Shown here piece after piece: positions 58,274 through 64,000 of a stretch of 64,000 bases of DNA; within the stretch, counting starts at the first letter, position 1, and each line of letters begins with the position of its first letter. The position numbers and the translations under genes are program-made. The DNA comes from JAGWBJ01 sp964291465. GTDB lineage: Bacteria; Chloroflexota; Dehalococcoidia; Lucifugimonadales; JAGWBF01. The notes below the pieces were generated by a model. The model saw nothing but the letters and a program-made list of their open reading frames with translations, did no database searches and was not told where the DNA came from. The stretch lies in assembly GCA_964291465.2 (NCBI GenBank), contig OZ219931.1:1-64000 (forward strand). The letters run 5' to 3'.

Positions 58274-59434
58274 GTGGAATTTGGCTTGAGCTCGGAACAA
58301 CGGATGATCGTCGACACCGTTCGTGACTTTGTTGAAACCGAGCTGTACCCGTTGGAGCAACAGGTTGAGATCGATGGCCACCTTGCCCCGGACATAGGAG
58401 AAGATATCCGGAAAAAGGTGATTGACATGGGATTCTACGCGGCCAACATTCCGGAGGAGTTTGGCGGCGGAGGCCTGGACAGTGTTTCGTTCACGTTGAT
58501 GGAACGAGAGCTGGGCCGCACCTCGATGGCCCTCAACCACCACTTCGGAAGGCCCTCGAATATACTCTGCGCCTGCAATGACGAGCAGAAGGAGCGGTAC
58601 CTGTATCCGTCAGTTCGAGGGGAGAGGCACGACTGCCTCGCCATGACTGAACCGGACGCCGGCTCCGACGTTCGCTCGATGACCACGTCTGCCAGGAAGG
58701 ACGGAGACGACTATATCCTGAACGGCACCAAGCACTTCATCAGTCATGCAGACATATCCGATTTCGCGATAGTCTTCGCCACCACCGGAGTGGACGAGAC
58801 CCCGAGGGGCCAGCGGTCGAGGATATCCACGTTCCTGGTTGACCGGGGCACCCCGGGGTTCGAGATCAAGAAGGGTTACAACTCAATCTCCCACCGGGGA
58901 TATAACAACTCCATCCTTACCTTCGACGATTGCCGGGTCCCGTCAGAACAGCTGCTGGGAGAGGAAGGCGAGGGCTTCAATTTGGCCAACACCTGGCTAT
59001 TCGCCAGCAGGCTGACTGTGGCCGCGATGAGCGTGGGTCGCGCCCGCCGCACTCTGGACCTGTGCCTCAACTGGTGCGTCAGTCGAAGGCAGTTTGGCCA
59101 GGCGATAGGGAGGTTTCAAGGCACATCGTTCAAGCTGGCCGACATGGCGACGGAGATCGATGCCGCCGACTACTTGACCCTGGCGGCCGCCTGGAGGATA
59201 GGCCAGGGACTGGAAGCCGACCGTCACTGCTCGCAGGCGAAGCTCTTTGCCAGCGAGACCCTGGCCCGAGTGACCGACCATGGCATACAGATCTTCGGCG
59301 GAATGGGTCTGATGGACGAATACCCCATAGAGCGGTTCTGGCGCGATGCCCGGGTCGAGAGGATCTGGGACGGGACCAGCGAAATCCAACGCCATATCAT
59401 ATCCCGCAGCCTGCTTCGTCCCTTGGAGGGCTAG
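58274..59434 (+). CDS. Acyl-CoA dehydrogenase
   Basis: A 386-residue FAD enzyme of the acyl-CoA dehydrogenase superfamily that forms the alpha,beta double bond and feeds ETF. It has the N-terminal FGLSSEQRMIVDTVRDFVETELYPLEQ, LAMTEPDAGSDVRSM and DYILNGTKHFISHADISDFAIVFATT flavin motifs, FDDCRVPSEQLLGEEGEGFNLANTWL, SRRQFGQAIGRFQGTSFKLADMATE and IFGGMGLMDEYPIERFWRDARVERIWDGTSEIQRHII. In the last segment the usual catalytic Glu of EGTSEIQ is Asp. The GTG start follows GGGAGG. Chain-length preference is unknown. Confidence 0.92.
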   Translation: MEFGLSSEQRMIVDTVRDFVETELYPLEQQVEIDGHLAPDIGEDIRKKVIDMGFYAANIPEEFGGGGLDSVSFTLMERELGRTSMALNHHFGRPSNILCACNDEQKERYLYPSVRGERHDCLAMTEPDAGSDVRSMTTSARKDGDDYILNGTKHFISHADISDFAIVFATTGVDETPRGQRSRISTFLVDRGTPGFEIKKGYNSISHRGYNNSILTFDDCRVPSEQLLGEEGEGFNLANTWLFASRLTVAAMSVGRARRTLDLCLNWCVSRRQFGQAIGRFQGTSFKLADMATEIDAADYLTLAAAWRIGQGLEADRHCSQAKLFASETLARVTDHGIQIFGGMGLMDEYPIERFWRDARVERIWDGTSEIQRHIISRSLLRPLEG

Positions 59435-59435
59435 G

Positions 59436-61505
59436 ATGACAATAGATGCTTCTGCCGGGGCAAGGTTGACCCGCCTCTTCCGACCAGAGTCGATAGCGGT
59501 CGTTGGCGGAGGATTCGCCGAGCTGGTTGCCAACCAGTGCGACGGCCTGGGATTCCAAGGCCAGATCTGGCCGGTCCATCCCAAACGCTCGGAGATGGCA
59601 GGCCGAAAGTGCTTCCCCAGCGTGGCCGACCTGCCGTCGGCCCCCGATGCCGCCTTCCTTGGGGTCAACAGAAACGTAACGGTGGAGGTGGTGGGAGCCC
59701 TGTCGCAGATGGGGGCGGGCGGCGCCGTGTGCCACGCCTCCGGGTTCCGAGAGTCGGGAGAAGAGGGCATAGCACTCCAGGACGAGCTCGTGGAGGCGGC
59801 GGGGCCGATGCCGATAATCGGCCCCAACTGCGTGGGCGTTCTCAACTACCTGGACGGCGTGGGGCTGTGGCCGGAGCAGCACGGCGGACTCGGAGTCGAG
59901 CGAGGGGTTGCCATCATCACCCAAAGCGGCAACGTGGGCATAAATATCACCCAGAATCAACGGGCGCTGTCCGTCGCCTACGTCGTAACCGTGGGAAACC
60001 AGGCGAACGTCGGCTTGTCCGAGGTCGCCGCCGCCTGCCTGGAGGATGATCGGGTCTCGGCGATCGGGCTCTATGTCGAGGGCGTCGACAACGCCCAGGC
60101 CCTGGACGAAGTGGCCCGGCGGGCCCTCGAAGTCAAGAAGCCGATAGTCGCCTTGAAGGTCGGCGCCTCCAGCCAGTCCAACCGGATTGCCCTCAGGCAC
60201 ACGGCTTCGGTTACGGGTTCCTTCGAGGTCTTTCACGCCTTCTGCAACCGAGTGGGCATTGCCCACGTGCGCTCGCTGGCTGAGTTCATCGAGACCCTGA
60301 ACCTCGTATCCGTCATCGGGCCCCTCAAGGGCAACCGCATCTCCTCCATGAGCGCCTCCGGAGGTGAGGCCTCCCTGATTGCCGACGCTGCCATCGGCCG
60401 AGACCTGGTGTATCCGCAAATGGAGCAGCAGCACCATGATGAGGTGCAGAGCACCTTGCCCGGACTCGTGGTGGTGTCGAATCCCTTCGACTATCACACG
60501 TTCACATGGGGCGACCGACCTCGCATGACCCGGACCTATGAGGCCATGTTGGGCGGGGGATTCGATCTGTCCCTGCTCGTGCTCGACTGGCCCCGGGAAG
60601 ACAGGTGCGATGCGGAGAGCTATCACATCGCAGTAGAATCATGGATTGCGGCCGTAGAGGAGACCGGGGCGCCAACCGCCGTTATGGCGAGCTTCCATGA
60701 AGGGTTGACCGAGTCCGTCAGCAGCAAGCTTCATGCGGCCGGAGTAGCTACTCTCCGGGGCATGACTGAAGGGCTTGCGGCGGTCGAAGCGGCTTGGCAT
60801 CTGGGCCGAAGCCACAGAAGCGACCTACCCGCCAAGCTCCTGGTCGGGGATGAGCCGCCACACGGGAATGAGGGCCGCCTGGTGGACAGGCCTTCGGCGA
60901 ATAAAGCGCTGTCGGCTGGGGGGGTCCCAACGCCTCAGGGCGGGACTGTAACCGGCGCCGAGGAGGCGGTACGGGCAGCCGAAGGGCTGGGATATCCCGT
61001 GGTGGTCAAGCTTGTGGACCCGTCGAAGGCCGGCTCCTCTCCTGGGGCCAGCGCCTATGAGATCTTCAACAGCGCCGCAGCAGTAAGGGACGCCGTGACC
61101 GCGCTGGGCGACGACGAGCCCCTGCTTGTGGAGGAGGCGATTACCGACGGGATAGCGCACCTCGCAGCCCGTATCGAGGCGGACCCCCAGTTTGGATTTT
61201 TCGTTGCCATCCGGTCCGGCGGTGAGCTTGCCGAGATATCGGACGATGAGCAGATCCTCCTGTTGCCGGCAGGCCGCAACGAGACCGAACGAGCGGTGGG
61301 CCGGCTGCGAACCGCTCCCGTGCTGCGGGGCCTGAACGGGAGGCCGCCGGGAGACATCGACGCGCTGGTAGACTGTCTCCTCGACTTGGCAAGATTCACC
61401 GAAACGAACAAGGGCCGGCTTGCGCGGCTGGACATCAGTCCGCTTATAGTCCGTCCGCGGGGTCTTGGGGTCGTGGCCTCCGACGCACTGATCCGGTGGA
61501 TGTGA
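59436..61505 (+). CDS. ADP-forming acyl-CoA synthetase (acetate-CoA ligase type), fused
   Basis: A 689-residue NDP-forming acyl-CoA synthetase with the alpha and beta parts fused. It starts RLTRLFRPESIAVVGGGFAE (CoA-binding domain), has the GFRESGEEG and GPNCVGVLNYLDGVGLWP segments, ITQSGNVGINITQNQ, the phosphohistidine in NRIALRHTASVTGSF near residue 258, and an ATP-grasp domain in the C-terminal 230 residues (NKALSAGGVPTPQGGTV, GYPVVVKLVDPSKAGSSPGA, LLVEEAITDGIAHLAAR). It either activates an organic acid or makes ATP from acyl-CoA. The ATG at 59436 follows GGAGG; the acyl-CoA dehydrogenase ends one base before. The usual SHTG at the His is RHTAS. Confidence 0.9.
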   Translation: MTIDASAGARLTRLFRPESIAVVGGGFAELVANQCDGLGFQGQIWPVHPKRSEMAGRKCFPSVADLPSAPDAAFLGVNRNVTVEVVGALSQMGAGGAVCHASGFRESGEEGIALQDELVEAAGPMPIIGPNCVGVLNYLDGVGLWPEQHGGLGVERGVAIITQSGNVGINITQNQRALSVAYVVTVGNQANVGLSEVAAACLEDDRVSAIGLYVEGVDNAQALDEVARRALEVKKPIVALKVGASSQSNRIALRHTASVTGSFEVFHAFCNRVGIAHVRSLAEFIETLNLVSVIGPLKGNRISSMSASGGEASLIADAAIGRDLVYPQMEQQHHDEVQSTLPGLVVVSNPFDYHTFTWGDRPRMTRTYEAMLGGGFDLSLLVLDWPREDRCDAESYHIAVESWIAAVEETGAPTAVMASFHEGLTESVSSKLHAAGVATLRGMTEGLAAVEAAWHLGRSHRSDLPAKLLVGDEPPHGNEGRLVDRPSANKALSAGGVPTPQGGTVTGAEEAVRAAEGLGYPVVVKLVDPSKAGSSPGASAYEIFNSAAAVRDAVTALGDDEPLLVEEAITDGIAHLAARIEADPQFGFFVAIRSGGELAEISDDEQILLLPAGRNETERAVGRLRTAPVLRGLNGRPPGDIDALVDCLLDLARFTETNKGRLARLDISPLIVRPRGLGVVASDALIRWM

Positions 61506-61515
61506 GAGAGGTGGA

Positions 61516-62334
61516 TTGGCTCTAAGGAGACGGAGACTGGGCAGAACGGGGCTCATGGTGACCGAGCTTGGTATCGGGGCGATGGACACCCCCCAAGCTG
61601 CCGACGGTCTCGAGACCCTGGTAGTCGCACTCAAGTCCGGGATCAATTTCATAGACACGGCCCGGGAGTACCAAGGCAGCGAGTATCTCGTTGGCCAAGC
61701 GATAAGGACCGTAGACGCCAGGGACGTCTACCTTGCCTCCAAGACGTTCAAGAGGACGAGGGACGGCAGTCAATACGACGTGGACCGAAGCCGGCAAGTG
61801 CTTGGCGTAGATAAGGTGCACCTGTACCAGCTGCATGACGTCTCGTCCTTCGAGGTCTGGGAAGAGGTAATGCAGGAGGGCGGGGCCCTAGAGGGGTTGA
61901 AGATTGCGAAGCTCCGGGGCCTGGTCGATCACATCGGAGTCTCATCTCACAGCATGGATGTCCTCCAGGAGGCGATCGGTTCCGGCGAGTTCGATACCGT
62001 AATGCTGGAGTACTCCGCTTTCGCCCCAGAAACGGAAGAGCTGATACGCGGGGCCAACGATGCGGATATTGGCGTAATTGCGATGCGTCCCCTCGGCGGA
62101 TCGGGACGAATGAGCAGCATCAGGACCAGAATCGCGGAAGGAGACAGCTCGCTTACACCCGCCAGCCTGCTGCGGTTCGTGCTGTCCAATCCCCATGTCT
62201 CCGTGGCTATTCCCGGGTCGAGGTTCCCCGACAGGGTACATGACAACGTCGCGTTGGCCTCCTGCTACGAGCCGTTGAGCCAGTCGGAGAGAAGGCGATG
62301 CGAGGACCAAGCGGGGCTGCTGTACAAACAGTAG
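61516..62334 (+). CDS. Aldo/keto reductase family protein
   Basis: A 272-residue TIM-barrel oxidoreductase. It starts MALRRRRLGRTGLMVTELGIGAMD and shows INFIDTAREYQGSEYLVGQAI with the catalytic Asp and Tyr, YLASKTFKRTR with the Lys, and VHLYQLHDVSSFEVWEE with the His of the AKR tetrad, then the NADPH-site region VSVAIPGSRFPDRVHDN. The TTG start at 61516 follows GAGAGGTGG and lies 10 bases after the preceding gene. Its place within an acyl-CoA oxidation unit suggests reduction of a related aldehyde or ketone, but no substrate can be named. Confidence 0.9.
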   Translation: MALRRRRLGRTGLMVTELGIGAMDTPQAADGLETLVVALKSGINFIDTAREYQGSEYLVGQAIRTVDARDVYLASKTFKRTRDGSQYDVDRSRQVLGVDKVHLYQLHDVSSFEVWEEVMQEGGALEGLKIAKLRGLVDHIGVSSHSMDVLQEAIGSGEFDTVMLEYSAFAPETEELIRGANDADIGVIAMRPLGGSGRMSSIRTRIAEGDSSLTPASLLRFVLSNPHVSVAIPGSRFPDRVHDNVALASCYEPLSQSERRRCEDQAGLLYKQ

Positions 62335-62447
62335 ACGGACGACGGTCCCGCACGCGGGTTGCAGGCCGAGCTCAGCATGTGGCAGACTTTCTTGAGAAGA
62401 GCCTGGTGAGAATGTCTCTACCACAACGAGGGTGGAAGGAGTAGTAC

Positions 62448-64000
62448 GTGGTCCCACCTGAGGACATCTTCGGCGCCATCGACATACGAATCGGCGTGTT
62501 CCTGGCCCTTGCCGCATCCCTTGCCCTGTCCGGCTACGTCTTCCACCGCAGGGTCGTAGGCCTGGTGCTGCTGGGCCGGTCGGAGAACCGTTTCGACCAG
62601 CCCTTCCGCCGGCTGGCCGGGTTCGCCACCATCGTCCTGGGGCAGCGTAAGGTGCTGCAGCGGGTGTCCCTCAGGGATTGGGCCGGCCTTGGCCACCTGT
62701 TCATCTTCGTCGGGTTCCTGTCCTTTCTGCTGAGCTACGTGATATTCATCTTTGGGGACTCGGCTTGGCGCCCTTCTCCGAAACGCTGCTGACGGGGACC
62801 GGCGTGAAGGTGTACGCCAGTTACCTGGACGTGGTGGCGCTGATCATCCTCGCGTCGCTGCTGTGGGCCCTGGTGCGCCGGTGGCTCGTCAAGCCCCACC
62901 GCCTCTCCTTCGACCTGACCCGGGGCTACGACGCCATCGTCATCGTGGGCCTCATTTCGTCCCTGATGGTGCTCACCCTGCTGACGGAGGCCTTCCACAC
63001 CGTCGAGGTGGACCTGGCCGGCGTGGAGAGCCCCGCGGCCGATGCCATCGTGGGGCGCGCCATCGGCGAGGCCTTCCTGAACGCCGGCATGGGCCTGGAC
63101 GCCGCGAACCTGGGCCACGGCGTCGCCTGGTGGCTGCACCTGCTGGTCATCCTGGGCTTCTCGGTCTACATCCCTGTCTCCAAACACATGCACATGGTGG
63201 CGGCCCCGGTCAACGCCCTGTTCCGGTCCCTGGAGCCCCGGGGCACCCTGCAACCCATCGACCTGGAGACGGCCGAGCACTTCGGCGCGGGCCAACCCAA
63301 GGAGTTCACCTGGAAGGAGCTGCTGGACGGCTACGCCTGCGCCGTATGCGGGCGGTGCACCAATAGCTGCCCGGCCCACCTCACGGGCAAGACCCTGTCC
63401 CCCATGCACATCGTCGAGGACCTGAAGGAGTACCTGGCGGAGGAGGCGGGGAGCGTCAAGGCTGGGGCCGAGCCAGGCACGCCCCTGATAGGCTTCGGGC
63501 GCATTACGGAGGAGGCCCTGTGGGACTGCCTCTCCTGCGGCGCTTGCATGGAGGAGTGCCCAGTGGTGGTGGAGCACGTCCCCACCATCATCGACATGCG
63601 CCGCCACCTGGTCCTGGAGCAGTCCAAGATCCCAGACACGGGGATGGAAGCCCTCCTCAGCATGGAGCAGCGGGGGCATCCGTGGCGTGGGACCCAGTTC
63701 TCCCGCACCGATTGGGCCGAGGGCCTGGAGGTGAGTACCCTGGCCGACCACCCCGATGCCGAGGTGCTCCTGTGGGTGGGCTGCACCCCGGCCCTGGAGC
63801 AGCGCAGCCAGGCCATCGCCCGCTCGATGGTCAAGGTGCTCAGGTCCGCCGGGGTGGACTTCGCCATCCTGGGCGAGGAGGAGCGGTGCACCGGGGACCC
63901 CGCCCGCAGGATGGGCAACGAGTACCTCTTCCAGATGCTGGCCCAGCAGAACATCGAGACCATGAACGGCTACAACGTCAGGACCATCGTCACCCTGTGT
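62448..64000 (+). CDS. EtfD/HdrD-like ETF:menaquinone oxidoreductase, partial (single-base frameshift)
   Basis: Membrane Fe-S reductase that probably carries electrons from EtfBA to menaquinone. The N-terminal half has about five membrane helices (ALAASLALSGYVFHRRVVGL, LGHLFIFVGFLSFLLSYVIFIF, AWWLHLLVILGFSVYIPVS). The second half has two [4Fe-4S] motifs, CAVCGRCTNSCP at about 63340 and CLSCGACMEECP at about 63530, then a CCG domain (VGCTPALEQRSQAIARSMV, EERCTGDPARRMGNEYLF). The first frame ends at TGA 62790-62792; the protein continues in another frame from about 62768 (APFSETLLTGTGVKVYA), so one base seems missing near 62760. The gene runs past the window end. Confidence 0.9.

Overview
The window is high-GC bacterial DNA, densely packed with genes on both strands and without rRNA, tRNA, phage, transposase or CRISPR features that I can see. 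The gene content fits a Chloroflexota bacterium, probably of the Dehalococcoidia/SAR202 type: futalosine-type menaquinone genes (ubiD/ubiA/ubiX/ubiE), corrinoid methyl-transfer genes with a RACE activator, ferredoxin-linked 2-oxoacid oxidoreductase, an EtfD-like ETF:menaquinone oxidoreductase, a GGDD-type phosphofructokinase and a double-domain ThyX homologue. This assignment is an inference from gene families, not from a phylogenetic marker search.

Layout. 1-4086 (minus strand): S-adenosylhomocysteine hydrolase, a PfkB (adenosine-type) kinase, a rhodanese, MTA phosphorylase and MTR-1-P isomerase, together an SAM by-product recycling cluster. 4125-5573 (minus): beta and gamma subunits of a sodium-pumping decarboxylase. 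5872-8511 (plus): 5-oxoprolinase pxpA-pxpB-pxpC. 8518-12229 (minus): ubiD-ubiA-ubiX-ubiE for menaquinone. 12375-21647: corrinoid/one-carbon region with a homocysteine methyltransferase-like protein, an MtbA-like methyltransferase, a corrinoid protein, a small Cys protein and RACE, interrupted by a lipoprotein protease and a convergent HTH-ATPase-STAS regulator. 21659-25459: S9 peptidase, zinc-ribbon membrane protein, D-2-hydroxyacid dehydrogenase. 25715-31298: lpd, korA, korB and an E2 acyltransferase. 31307-37172: ThyX-like protein, LLM flavin oxidoreductase, HesB protein, MeaB GTPase, a DUF429 protein and long HPF. 37317-39573 (minus): stomatin-like protein and NfeD protease. 39772-45008: glyA, rpsF-ssb-rpsR, a SurA/PrsA-like foldase and homoserine dehydrogenase. 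45262-50503: folE, a FemAB-like acyltransferase, a GT4 glycosyltransferase, DUF502, a double-GNAT protein and a PIG-L deacetylase. 50519-52547 (minus): prmC and prfA. 52697-54646: trpF-trpB. 54678-55946 (minus): PPi-type PFK. 56367-64000: etfB-etfA-acyl-CoA dehydrogenase-ADP-forming acyl-CoA ligase-aldo/keto reductase-EtfD, a fatty or organic acid oxidation unit feeding electrons to menaquinone.

Two cross-cutting patterns stand out. First, short direct tandem repeats with different units sit just upstream of, or across, the start codon of at least six unrelated genes (ahcY, pfkB, lpd, hpf, folE, etfB); in folE and hpf they create short upstream reading frames that overlap the start of the main gene. 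Second, at least five otherwise well-conserved genes (pfkB, pxpA, pxpB, RACE, etfD), and perhaps a sixth, are each broken by a single-base indel, mostly in G or C runs. This looks more like consensus or assembly error than gene decay, but cannot be settled from the sequence alone.

Other points of interest are a terminator-like leader upstream of mtnA, a strong 11-bp stem in the pxpA leader, an unrecognised 82-residue Cys protein between the corrinoid protein and its activator, and a locus holding MshA-, MshB- and MshD-like proteins without MshC.
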